64,000 nucleotides of DNA, taken from assembly GCF_014854695.1 (NCBI RefSeq), contig NZ_CP027557.1, positions 2,790,001 through 2,854,000 on the forward strand, read 5' to 3'. This document shows, in pieces, positions 16,663-25,367 of this stretch. Source of the DNA: Rhodococcus rhodochrous (GTDB taxonomy: Bacteria; Actinomycetota; Actinomycetes; Mycobacteriales; Mycobacteriaceae). The position numbers were made by a program, and so were the translations under genes. Position 1 is the stretch's first letter, and each line of letters begins with the position of its first letter. The notes beneath the pieces are model-generated. The model had not been told where the DNA came from and searched no databases. It worked only from the letters and a program-made list of their open reading frames with translations.

Positions 16663-19600
16663 ATGGTTGACATCGATCCGATGGCGACACAGCGGGACGA
16701 TCGGTCCCACCTTGTGGCCGAATTGAGCGCGGTGGGATTCGAGGACCTCCACGAGATCGGCAGCGGTGGTTTCGGCGTCGTCTTTCGAGGTCGGCAGCCC
16801 GAGCTGGATCGCACCGTGGCGATCAAACTGTTGACCGCGCGGCCGGATCCCGACAACGTCGAGCGTTTTCTGCGCGAACAGCGTGCGATGGGTCGTCTCT
16901 CCGGCCACCCGAACATCGTCACCGTGTACGGGGTCGGTACCACTGCATCCGGTCAGCCCTACATCGTGATGGAGTATCACCGACGCAACTCTCTCGAAGT
17001 TCGGATTCGGACGCAGGGCCCACTGCGTTGGGAGGACGCACTCGAAGTCGGCGTCAAGATTGCCGGCGCTCTGGAGACCGCGCATCGGATGGGCATGCTG
17101 CACCGGGACGTCAAGCCGGCCAATATCCTGCTCACCGATTACAGTGAGCCGCAACTGACCGACTTCGGAATCGCGCGCGTCGCCGGAGCCTTCGAAACCG
17201 CCAGCGTCGAGGTAACGGGATCTCCGGCATTCACCGCACCCGAAGTACTTGCCGGTCAGGCCCCTACCCCTTCGGCCGACGTGTACGGACTCGGTGCAAC
17301 CGTGTTCTGCGCAATCACCGGACACGCGGTGTACGAGCGACAGCGCGGTGAATCGGTGGTCGCGCAGTTCCTGCGGATCACCCGCGGTCCGGTGCCGGAC
17401 CTCTGTGAGGATGCCCGCATCCCGGACGACCTCGGCGAAGTGATCGAACGCGCGATGAACCGAGATCCTGTCTCGCGTACCGGTACTGCCGCCGAATTCG
17501 GTGAACAACTCCGTGCCGTCGCGGAATACCACGACTTGCCGGTGGACCGACTTCCGATGCCCGACACCGCCGACACCGCCGACGCCGCCGTGCCTGCCCG
17601 GACCACGACCGGTGATCTCGGCCCTCGACGACGTAGTGGATCCGGTCGGTTGCTCCTTCCGATACCCGCCACACGGTTACGCCCGCCGACGACGACCCGA
17701 CCATTGGTGGTGCGCGAGCGCCTCCTGCAGATATTGCGAGCGGGCGGGCCGCGCATCCTGACGGCGATCACTGCTCCACCGGGCTTCGGCAAGACCACCC
17801 TTGCCGCGCAATGGTCGCGCGAGTTGACCGCGACAGGCATCCATGTGGCGTGGTTGTCCGTCGATACCGACGACAATGAAATCGTATGGTTTCTGTCGCA
17901 TCTGATCCAGGCCCTTCGACAGGTGCGACCGATGTTGGCTCGCGAACTCGTCGCGGTGCTCGACGAGCACGGCGACGATGCCATGCACTACATGCTTGCC
18001 ACGCTGATCAACGACGTTCAGCAATCCGCCGAACAAGTCGTCCTGATCATCGACGACTGGCACCGGATCTCCCACCCCGACGCCCTCGCTGCGATGGCGT
18101 TCCTGTTGGACAATGCCGACGCAGCGAACTTGAGAGTTGTCGTCACCAGTCAGGCACGCACCGGAATGGCGTTGAGCCGTATGCGCGTTCGCGACGAATT
18201 GATCGACGTGGACGCCGCCACACTGAGGTTCGACCTTTCGGAAGCGCGAGCACTGCTGGTCGATGTCGCCGGGCTACGTCCGACCGAGGAGGACATCGCC
18301 GCGCTGACCCGCGCGACCGGAGGCTGGGTGGCCGCGCTCCACCTGGTTTCACTGTCACTACGCGCCAGCGACGACCCCGCAGGGTTGATCCGCGGAATCA
18401 CCGGTCGCCACCACGCCATCGAGGACTATCTCGCCGAGAACGTCCTCAGTTCCATCGAAGCCCCGACTCTGGACTTCTTGCTCGCTACCAGCATCTGCGA
18501 GTACATCTGCGCGGACCTGGCCGGCGCGCTCACCGGAACGACCCGAAGCCAGGCTCTGCTCGAGGAGATCGAAGACCGAGGGTTGTTCCTTCGCCGACTG
18601 GATCAGGACCGCACCTGGTTTCGCTACCACCATCTGTTCCGCGAGTTCCTCCATCGCTGGATCGAACGCGAGAGCCCCGAACGCCTGAGCCGGTTGCATC
18701 GCATCGCAGCACAATGGTTCGCCGACCACGGGTTCATCCGAGAGGCGGTCACCCATGCCGAGGCAGCAGGGGACGAGGAGATGGCCGTGGACCTGGTGGA
18801 ACGGCACGGCACGAACTTGCTCGAGCTCTCTCAGGCCGCCTCGGCACTGGTACTGCTCGACAAGCTGCCGCAGTCGGCGCTTGCCGGCCGGCCCCGTCTG
18901 CAGCTCATGGTGGCGTGGAGCAACATTCTCCTCCATCGCCTTCGACCCGCCGAACGAGCCCTTGCCGCTGCCGAAGCTCTTCTGGCGGATGCGACCGTCA
19001 CTGTCGACGACACCGAGGAAGTCAACGCGGAGATCGGTGTGATCCGCGCCCTCGTCGCAGCCCGTTCCGACCGTTACGACTCGACGGACGAACTCGTTCG
19101 TCCGGCTCTGGCTCGAGCCGATGCGCTTTCTCCGTGGGTCGTGTCGGCAGCGACCAACCTCGCGAGTATGGCTGCAATCCACCGCTTCGATTTCCCTGCC
19201 GCCGAGCAACTTCAGGAATGGGCCGCTCCTTACCACAGTCGAAATCGCGGACCGTATGCCCGGATGCACAGTTCTTGCTGCCTGGGCATCATCGCGCACG
19301 AACGACTGGAGATCTCGACTGCGGAAGAGCAGTTCCGACAAGCTTTGCGAACGGCACGTAACGGAAGCAATGGGAACTCGACCGCTGTGCGACTCGTCGG
19401 TGCATTGCTCGGTGGGTTGCTCTACGAGCAGAACCGTCTCGATGAGGCAGATCGGCTTCTCGACGAGAGCTTCCTGTTGGGATATGAAGCCGGTGCAGTG
19501 GACTTGAAGACGGTCCGGTATACGGCCGGTGTTCGAATCAAGGCGGCGCGCGGCAATCGTGCCGCCGCCGCACAACGCCTCGACGCGGGCGCCCGGGCGG

Positions 19601-20130
19601 CGCACGCATTGAAGCTGCTCAGGTTGCGAGCCCAGATCGAGGACGAACGTGCGCGACTGCGGCTACCTGCGACGATCGGCATTCCCGTCCGCCTGCCGCC
19701 CACGTATGCGGAACGGCGCCGACCCGTGCACGGGATCGACGCGACCATTGCTCAATTCGACGAGTCCGTCGGCATTCGGACCCTCCTCGACGACGGCACA
19801 CCGGACTCGCTGGAAACGGCGTGCAGGTGGGCGCAGGAATGGGTGGACCTCCTCGTCGATGCCGGCCGTCCGCGGGCGTTGTTGCAGGCACGGTGTCTGC
19901 TGGTAGACAGCCTGGCCACGGCCGACCGCACCGACGAGGCCGAAACGCTGCTCGCAACGATCACTGTCCAGTGTGTCGCGCTCGGTATCGTGCGTGTCCT
20001 GCTCGACGGTGGACCGCACCTGGTGGCGCTGCTCGAGGACGTGCGAGCGGACGAGAGCAGGCAACGGAACAACAAATGGCCACCGATGTCCGACCGGTTC
20101 TGGAGCGTGATTGCCCCGCCAGGCCCGTGA
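16663..20130 (+). CDS. pknK: PknK-type serine/threonine kinase fused to a MalT-like STAND ATPase
   Basis: This is a 1155-residue protein. The ATG at 16663 is chosen because MVDIDPMATQRDD resembles the start of mycobacterial PknK; an alternative ATG is at 16618. Kinase domain about 25-290: P-loop GSGGFG (33-38), VAIK Lys55, HRD 147-149, DFG 167-169. Walker A APPGFGKT lies at 371-378, then WLSVDTDDNEIVWFLSHLIQ and VVLIIDDWHRIS (Walker B), followed by a long TPR-like helical region as in MalT regulators. No LuxR-type HTH is seen at the C-terminus. PknK couples protein phosphorylation to transcription in mycobacteria. It lies 247 bp upstream of the butyrolactone genes, on the strand of gblA. Confidence 0.93.
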   Translation: MVDIDPMATQRDDRSHLVAELSAVGFEDLHEIGSGGFGVVFRGRQPELDRTVAIKLLTARPDPDNVERFLREQRAMGRLSGHPNIVTVYGVGTTASGQPYIVMEYHRRNSLEVRIRTQGPLRWEDALEVGVKIAGALETAHRMGMLHRDVKPANILLTDYSEPQLTDFGIARVAGAFETASVEVTGSPAFTAPEVLAGQAPTPSADVYGLGATVFCAITGHAVYERQRGESVVAQFLRITRGPVPDLCEDARIPDDLGEVIERAMNRDPVSRTGTAAEFGEQLRAVAEYHDLPVDRLPMPDTADTADAAVPARTTTGDLGPRRRSGSGRLLLPIPATRLRPPTTTRPLVVRERLLQILRAGGPRILTAITAPPGFGKTTLAAQWSRELTATGIHVAWLSVDTDDNEIVWFLSHLIQALRQVRPMLARELVAVLDEHGDDAMHYMLATLINDVQQSAEQVVLIIDDWHRISHPDALAAMAFLLDNADAANLRVVVTSQARTGMALSRMRVRDELIDVDAATLRFDLSEARALLVDVAGLRPTEEDIAALTRATGGWVAALHLVSLSLRASDDPAGLIRGITGRHHAIEDYLAENVLSSIEAPTLDFLLATSICEYICADLAGALTGTTRSQALLEEIEDRGLFLRRLDQDRTWFRYHHLFREFLHRWIERESPERLSRLHRIAAQWFADHGFIREAVTHAEAAGDEEMAVDLVERHGTNLLELSQAASALVLLDKLPQSALAGRPRLQLMVAWSNILLHRLRPAERALAAAEALLADATVTVDDTEEVNAEIGVIRALVAARSDRYDSTDELVRPALARADALSPWVVSAATNLASMAAIHRFDFPAAEQLQEWAAPYHSRNRGPYARMHSSCCLGIIAHERLEISTAEEQFRQALRTARNGSNGNSTAVRLVGALLGGLLYEQNRLDEADRLLDESFLLGYEAGAVDLKTVRYTAGVRIKAARGNRAAAAQRLDAGARAAHALKLLRLRAQIEDERARLRLPATIGIPVRLPPTYAERRRPVHGIDATIAQFDESVGIRTLLDDGTPDSLETACRWAQEWVDLLVDAGRPRALLQARCLLVDSLATADRTDEAETLLATITVQCVALGIVRVLLDGGPHLVALLEDVRADESRQRNNKWPPMSDRFWSVIAPPGP

Positions 20131-20366
20131 CGTCCGGTCGGTGTGCAGGCCGCACTGTCGATGAGTTCTTTTGTCGAGTCTCTTGTCGGAAGTCGTTTCG
20201 GAATCGAGCAGTCGTCTGGTGGACCGGCACCGAGCGGTTCGTGCCTGTCGCCTCCGGAAATGTGTTCGCCGGCGCGGGGGAGCGCAGACTGCTGCGCTCA
20301 TGCCCTGCAAGCGACATCCTGCCGTCTCGATGACAGCGGGTGCGGTCACGTCCTACCCGTGAGGCG

Positions 20367-20379
20367 ATACTTGCGGTAT
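20367..20379. promoter_or_regulatory. Dyad overlapping the gblA start, candidate GblR site
   Basis: ATAC-TTGCG-GTAT (20367-20379) overlaps the ATG at 20378. Its right half CGGTATG resembles half-sites of autoregulatory elements bound by butyrolactone receptors. The dyad is short, so this is suggestive only. Confidence 0.4.
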
Positions 20380-21343
20380 GGAGGTAGTGAACGGTTCGTC
20401 CGGTTCGGGGGATGATGTCGCGGTGTTGTCGTTCGAGTCGACGGTCCCGCGCAGGCATGTCCACCGCCAGGCGGTATCCGAGGTCTTCCTCACCGATTGC
20501 GTTCGCGGTCCCGGACCGGACCGGTTCGTTCTGGGTGCGCAGTGGCCGCGTCTGCACGGTTTTTATCGCAGCCGGTCCGGTCGTTACGACCCGATGCTGC
20601 TCGCAGAGACGCTGCGGCAATGCGTGATCTATCTGGCACACACCCGGTATCGGGTCTCTCTCGCTCAACGGTTCGTGATGCAGGAGATCGACATCAGCGC
20701 CGAGTTCGAGCGCCTGGTGATCGGTGCCGGTGCCGCCGAGGTCGCCGTCACTGCGGTGGTATCGGATGTGCGACGTCGTGGCTCGCAGGTCACCGCCTTG
20801 AGCGCCGCACTCGAGTTCGCGATCGCCGGCCGCTGTGTCGGGTCCGGAAGGGGCCGAACCGTGGTTCTCGCGGCCGAGGAGTACGACATCGTTCGTTGGG
20901 GTGAGGGCGGGCCACGTGCGCTCGGCTCTGTACCGAGGGGAGTGCCGGTCGATCCGGCCGTGATCGGGGTGCCGGTCGTCGGGGATGTGGTGGTGGGTGC
21001 GACGGTACGGCCGGGTCGCTGGCGAGTGCTGCCGGACCTGTCGCATCCGGTGTTGTTCGACCATCCGTCCGATCACTTGCCGGGCATGCTCGTCCTCGAG
21101 GCTGCCCGTCAGGCGGCACGAGCGGAGCTCGGGGACCCGGAGGGGGATCCGGTGTCGATGAGCGTGCAGTTTCACCAATTCGTCGAACTCGACGTTCCGG
21201 CGGAGATGGTGGTCTCGGGACTCGAAGAGGGGAGCGCAGGTGCCCATGTCGTGCTCGAGCAGCAGGGGAGGGCAATGGCTACCGCCACGCTGAGGTGGGC
21301 CGCTCGTGCAACTCGTGTGCCGGGACCGGGATGCGGCGGGTAG
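20378..21343 (+). CDS. gblA: Gamma-butyrolactone biosynthesis protein, AfsA/ScbA family (GblA-like)
   Basis: This is a 321-residue protein with two related AfsA hot-dog repeats. The first includes TVPRRHVHRQAVSEVFLTDC and PMLLAETLRQCVIYLAHTRY; the second includes LFDHPSDHLPGMLVLEAARQ and the VQFHQFVELDVPAE strand. The DHPSDHxPGMxLxEAxRQ block is the family signature. AfsA proteins condense a beta-ketoacyl thioester with dihydroxyacetone phosphate to start butyrolactone synthesis. The gene converges on the receptor gene seven bases away and stands next to an epimerase, matching the gblA/gblR/gblE trio described in Rhodococcus jostii. Confidence 0.9.
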   Translation: MEVVNGSSGSGDDVAVLSFESTVPRRHVHRQAVSEVFLTDCVRGPGPDRFVLGAQWPRLHGFYRSRSGRYDPMLLAETLRQCVIYLAHTRYRVSLAQRFVMQEIDISAEFERLVIGAGAAEVAVTAVVSDVRRRGSQVTALSAALEFAIAGRCVGSGRGRTVVLAAEEYDIVRWGEGGPRALGSVPRGVPVDPAVIGVPVVGDVVVGATVRPGRWRVLPDLSHPVLFDHPSDHLPGMLVLEAARQAARAELGDPEGDPVSMSVQFHQFVELDVPAEMVVSGLEEGSAGAHVVLEQQGRAMATATLRWAARATRVPGPGCGG

Positions 21344-21350
21344 CGGCGTG

Positions 21351-22007
21351 TCAGGCCGGTTGGTGTGTGTTGCTCCAGCGGGCGTGGCGGATCCTGTCGC
21401 TGTCTGGGCGGCAGTCGGAGGTCAGGATGCCGTTGAACAGGAACTGAAGCATCTGGTCGATGCGTTGTTCGAGATCGATGCGCCGATCGAGGACATTCGA
21501 GACCATCTGGACCCCGGTGAACGCAGAGATGACGAACCGTGCCAGGTCGGGGGGGGCGATTGTGGGGAGGAGGTCGCCCTCGTCGATCGCGGTCTCGACG
21601 AGGTGCCGGCAGGCTTCGATCCAGTCCTGGTACGGTCCCGGTTGGTTCGGTTCGGCGCCGGCGCTGAATTCGAGGGTCAACCGGATGCCGGCGCGGACGA
21701 TCGGATCCTCGACGATCTGCCGTCCCATCTCGTGGCAGAGCATCACGATCTGCTCGAGCGCCGAGGCCTGTGTGGCGGCGATCGCGCCGACTGCGGCGAT
21801 GGAGATGGCGTGTTGTTGTTCTACGACGGCGTGTGCGAGTTCGTCCTTCGATTTGAAGTGGAAGTACAGGGCACCTTTGGTGAGCCCACTGCTCGCGTCG
21901 ACGATCGCCCCGAGGCTGGCACCGTCGAATCCCAGCCGATCGAACGTAGCGGCCGCTGCTGCCACGATCTGCTGCCGGGTCTCTACTGCCCGAGCTTGTT
22001 TGGCCAC
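21351..22007 (-). CDS. gblR: TetR-family gamma-butyrolactone receptor (ScbR/ArpA-type, GblR-like)
   Basis: This is a 218-residue protein. The HTH starts at residue 9: TRQQIVAAAAATFDRLGFDG, ASLGAIVDASSGLTKGALYF then HFKSKDELAHAVVEQQ, the pattern of ScbR/ArpA receptors. The ligand domain holds GRQIVEDPIVRAGIRLTLEF, also typical. These proteins repress until the butyrolactone binds. Convergent to gblA and divergent from gblE with a 41-bp gap, so it probably controls its own promoter and the gblE promoter. Confidence 0.9.
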   Translation of the reverse strand: MAKQARAVETRQQIVAAAAATFDRLGFDGASLGAIVDASSGLTKGALYFHFKSKDELAHAVVEQQHAISIAAVGAIAATQASALEQIVMLCHEMGRQIVEDPIVRAGIRLTLEFSAGAEPNQPGPYQDWIEACRHLVETAIDEGDLLPTIAPPDLARFVISAFTGVQMVSNVLDRRIDLEQRIDQMLQFLFNGILTSDCRPDSDRIRHARWSNTHQPA

Positions 22008-22031
22008 ACCCCGTGTCCTTTACTCGATGAT

Positions 22032-22046
22032 CTACCGGAAGGTGAG
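22032..22046. promoter_or_regulatory. Weak ARE-like element in the gblR-gblE divergent promoter
   Basis: CTACC-GGAA-GGTGAG is a loose inverted repeat resembling the CCGG-type centre of receptor sites. It is just upstream of the gblE GTG and 25 bp from the gblR start. The match is weak and the arms are imperfect. Confidence 0.25.
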
Positions 22047-22048
22047 TC

Positions 22049-23035
22049 GTGGAGCATCTCGGCCCTCTGCCTCCTCTGAGGCGAACCGTACCACCGGACC
22101 GGAACGACATTGCGGACCACGCCTCGGCGCCGTCGACGTCCCCGTTGCACGTCGCGGTCGTGGGTTCGAGCGGTTTCCTCGGCGGGGCGGTGCTCGACGC
22201 TCTGCTGAACATGGGGGTGGCATGCACGTCGATAGCGCGCCGTCCGCTCGCATCCTCGAGACCGGCGATGCGGGTGGTGGCGGCAGATTTACTCGATGTG
22301 GAATCGTTGACCGACGCGCTGGCCGGTGTCGACGTGATTGTGCATGCGGCCTCGTATACGGGCTCCGACACAGCCCGATGTGAGGAGGTCAACGCTCTCG
22401 GTACCGAGAATCTGGTGACGGCCGCTGCCGACCACGGTATCGAGCACATCGTGTATCTGAGCACCATCGGTGTCTATGGGCCCGGACCGCACCGGAACGT
22501 CGTCGAGGAAGAGCTTTTTCCGAATCCGGTCACTGCGCTGAGCGCCAGTCGGCTGACCGCCGAAAATCATGTACGTGAACATGGCGGTCTGGTGCTGCGT
22601 TCCGGATTTGTGCACGGACCCGGCGACCGCTGGTTCCTGCCGGGTTTGGCGCACCTCGTTGCGGCTCTCGGGGTGTGGATCGACGACGGCATCGCACGGC
22701 AATCGGTGATTTCGCGCGGGGACGTCGGCAGACTTACCGCCGCGATTGCGGCGTGGCCTCTACGCACTGCGTGGCGTGGGGGCATGCGTCATCTCGCTCA
22801 TCCGAACGCGGTGACCGTCCGCGAGCTCGTTCACACCGCCGCCGCAGAAGGACTTCTCACCCCACCGATCGACTCCGTCGACTTCGAAGAGGCACTGCGG
22901 ATAGGTCGGGAGCGGGGACTGTCCGCACGTCATATCGATCTGATCGGGCACGATCACCACTACGTCAGCACCCGAGTCTGGGCTGATACTGCACTCGATC
23001 CCTCGCCGGAGGCCTTTATTCCCCACTCACCGTAG
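22049..23035 (+). CDS. gblE: NAD-dependent epimerase/dehydratase, butyrolactone cluster (GblE-like)
   Basis: This is a 328-residue extended SDR. The nucleotide motif is VAVVGSSGFLGGAVLDALL (about residue 35), followed by VIVHAASYTG, a catalytic STIGVYG region and LSASRLTAENH in which the expected YxxxK Tyr is not evident (SASRLTAE). The start is GTG 22049; the first 32 residues are Pro-rich and unlike the family, so the true start could be further in. In related clusters such a reductase/epimerase is thought to act on the butenolide or keto intermediate. The altered catalytic Tyr makes its activity uncertain. Confidence 0.8.
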   Translation: MEHLGPLPPLRRTVPPDRNDIADHASAPSTSPLHVAVVGSSGFLGGAVLDALLNMGVACTSIARRPLASSRPAMRVVAADLLDVESLTDALAGVDVIVHAASYTGSDTARCEEVNALGTENLVTAAADHGIEHIVYLSTIGVYGPGPHRNVVEEELFPNPVTALSASRLTAENHVREHGGLVLRSGFVHGPGDRWFLPGLAHLVAALGVWIDDGIARQSVISRGDVGRLTAAIAAWPLRTAWRGGMRHLAHPNAVTVRELVHTAAAEGLLTPPIDSVDFEEALRIGRERGLSARHIDLIGHDHHYVSTRVWADTALDPSPEAFIPHSP

Positions 23036-23689
23036 AGGTGCTCTGGACGTCCCGAAGTGGATGGCGTTCGCCGGGTTCTCCGGGCGTACCGACCGTGCAG
23101 CGGGTATGTATCGGTAAGACGTTCCTTGTGCGCTGGACATGCGGTACTCTCTATTCGGCTGCAATACCGGTCGAATGGTATTGTTTGGTCGGCCTGGCAT
23201 CGATGTGGATGAATATGGGAGTGTTCGAACGCATCGGCGGGTGATGTGCATCGAGTTGCTGACAGGCCGGTGATGGTGAGAGTTACGAGGGGTGCTCACC
23301 ATCACCGGCCTGCGAGGTTCCGTCGGCATACGGCGCCGACGGACCTTCGTCCACGCGCTGGGGGGGGAGAGCGCGCGAACTGTGCCTCCGTCAGGGAGCA
23401 CGGGGGCACAGCACAGACTATTCGAGACCTCGACCGTGTGCACGACCACCCCCCCGGGTACACGAAGTTGTCGGAGTAGGGGCCCAGGATGGTGCTGTAT
23501 CGGTCATCGGTGCTGTCGACCGTTGTGGTCGGTGAGCTGCTGTGACGCGCTGCCGTCGGCGTCGGCGAGAAAGATCGGTCCCCATCCGTCGTAGACGGTC
23601 GCTTTCACTGGCGTCGGCTCGCGTGTCGCGGGACGTGCCGTGTCGCAGTGGGGTTCGATCCTGGACGTTTCTCCTACAGAGTCGTCCTG
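23036..23689. other. 654-bp region without a gene
   Basis: No frame has a convincing ribosome site and protein-like product. The region contains a perfect-armed 22-bp dyad at 23162-23183. A short direct repeat of the gblE-side motif CGGTA occurs around 23110-23155. Confidence 0.5.
23162..23183. promoter_or_regulatory. 22-bp inverted repeat, ARE-like
   Basis: CAATACC (23162-23168) and GGTATTG (23177-23183) are perfect 7-bp arms around an 8-base spacer. The total of 22 bp and the ATACCGG core resemble autoregulatory elements of butyrolactone receptors. It lies 127 bp downstream of gblE with no gene start nearby. Confidence 0.5.
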
Positions 23690-24310
23690 TTACGAAATGA
23701 CGACCGGCCCAGTCGTTCCTGTCACTGTCCACCGTCCGTCGGCATGATCGAGGACGTAGGTGAGGCCGAGTCCGCAGTCGATGCCGCACCACAGTCCGGC
23801 GCCGACGTGGACCGTTCCGTCGTCCTGCCGTCCGAGGGAGGACAGTCCGACCAGGACGCCGTCGTTGTCGACCCCGGTCAAGCCCTGCCGTGCGGGCTCC
23901 GTATGCAGCTGAGGGTCTGCGACGAACTCGACGGGCGGCAGATCGGCGGCTCGGGCGGTGATCTCGTTCTTCAGGTCGGTGTCGAACTGCGGTCCATCGG
24001 CGGCGATGAACATCGCCAAGCTGCGTGATGCGGGACCGTCGACGATGTAGATGTACCCGACGGGAGTCGGTGCTTTCGCGAAGGGGTTGTCCACGAGGAT
24101 GAGATGGTGCAGGGCAGCCGAATAGATCTGTGATTGTTCGCTCGGTACAGGTGTGCTCGTGGTCGTGTCGAGCGGGTCGGTGCCGGCTCCGGTGTCCGTG
24201 CTCGAGCAGCCGGTCAGGGCGGCAGCAAGGACCAGCGCGGAGGTCACCGTTCGGGCGCTCACGGTTCGGATGGTACCGATAGCGATGATGTCTTCGTCCT
24301 GCGTCCGCAC
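23690..24310 (-). CDS. Putative secreted lipoprotein
   Basis: This protein has about 206 residues. A hydrophobic stretch ends in a lipobox, LVLAAALTGC, with Cys35 as the acylated residue. The GTG at 24310 or a GTG at 24259 (VSARTVTSAL) could start translation; neither has a strong ribosome site. The mature part includes IYSAALHHLILVDNPFAKAP and VGAGLWCGIDCGLGLTYVLD near the C-terminus, with a WCGIDCG Cys pair. I do not recognise the family; it may be a surface protein with a beta-rich C-terminal domain. Confidence 0.75.
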   Translation of the reverse strand: MRTQDEDIIAIGTIRTVSARTVTSALVLAAALTGCSSTDTGAGTDPLDTTTSTPVPSEQSQIYSAALHHLILVDNPFAKAPTPVGYIYIVDGPASRSLAMFIAADGPQFDTDLKNEITARAADLPPVEFVADPQLHTEPARQGLTGVDNDGVLVGLSSLGRQDDGTVHVGAGLWCGIDCGLGLTYVLDHADGRWTVTGTTGPVVIS

Positions 24311-24367
24311 TGGTCGAACAACCTGGTGTTCGTAGTCGGCAGAGTGCCTCGTCTTCGTGGACCGTGG

Positions 24368-25168
24368 TTACGGTGATTGTGCCATGCGAGCCAAAGCGAC
24401 TGTTGCTGCTCGTAATTCGTCGGCCGAATCGAGTGGCGACAGATAACCGGCGCGCGTCATGGCTCGACCGCGCGGCGTGGTGACATCGAGGTCCAGGCCG
24501 TAGCGGTCGGCTCCGACACAGGTTGCTGCTGTGGCATCCGCGAATCCGCCGAGCTTCCGGGCCATTGCCAGCAACGAATCGGCGTGATCGTCGTTGAGAT
24601 GTGCGATCGCACGAGCGGCCGACGGGGTAACCGGATCCGGCAGCGCTTCGGCGTAGTCCTCGGCGGTGGCCGAATCCATCCGCCCGTACCCCCCGACCCA
24701 GCGCACGCGCTGCACCCGCAGAATCCAGAGCGAGAAGTCGCTGAAATCGATGTACACGCGTGCCGCGGGGACAGCGGCCAGGTGCGCTTCCCGTGCCGCG
24801 GCCAACTCCTCGCCCTCGGGCCGCTCGACATATCCCGCGAGGGTGATGCGGGTGCTGGCGAGCGGGTCGGACTGCGGGGCAGGAGCTACGATCGCGATGC
24901 TCGCGCGTGGATCGCGCGCAAGATTACGGCCGTGCTCTGCCATGTGCGACACGCACAACACCGGAGAGCCTCCGACCAGTCCGTACGTCACGAAAGAAGC
25001 CCAGGGATCTCCGTCCTTGGTGAGGGTCGCGAGAGTGCCGGTGTTCGTCGAGGCTGCGACCGTCCGTGCTTCTTCGGCGGCAGAAGGGCGTGTCGCGTTC
25101 ACGATCTCTGTCAGTGGCGGCGGCACCGTGGGGGCGTCGCCGGGGTTTCCATGATCCGAGTTCGTCAT
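24368..25168 (-). CDS. HugZ-like heme-degrading/PPOX-family protein with DUF2470 domain
   Basis: This is a 266-residue protein. Residues about 40-150 are a split-barrel flavin/heme-binding fold (TGTLATLTKDGDPWASFVTY, then RDPRASIAIVAPAPQSDPLA and RITLAGYVER). The C-terminal 90 residues contain AIAHLNDDHADSLLAMARKL, the His-rich DUF2470 helix found in HugZ-type heme oxygenases, and CVGADRYGLDLDV. A role in heme iron recovery or flavin-linked oxidation is inferred. It is single, on the minus strand, 57 bp before the lipoprotein gene. Confidence 0.88.
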   Translation of the reverse strand: MTNSDHGNPGDAPTVPPPLTEIVNATRPSAAEEARTVAASTNTGTLATLTKDGDPWASFVTYGLVGGSPVLCVSHMAEHGRNLARDPRASIAIVAPAPQSDPLASTRITLAGYVERPEGEELAAAREAHLAAVPAARVYIDFSDFSLWILRVQRVRWVGGYGRMDSATAEDYAEALPDPVTPSAARAIAHLNDDHADSLLAMARKLGGFADATAATCVGADRYGLDLDVTTPRGRAMTRAGYLSPLDSADELRAATVALARMAQSP

Positions 25169-25367
25169 TCACGAGACGGTACCGGGTGGCATTCTCGACG
25201 TTCGCATGTTGAGGTCCGTTGTGTCCCGATCCGAGCGGCGCCTCTTCTCGGAGCATCCGCATCATGTCACCTTCTGCCTCGCCCGGTGCCGACAATCACC
25301 GCTACCGTCCTCGCGAGCTTGCCTTGGATCGAATTCGGGTCGATCGGGTACCTGCGACAATTCCCGA

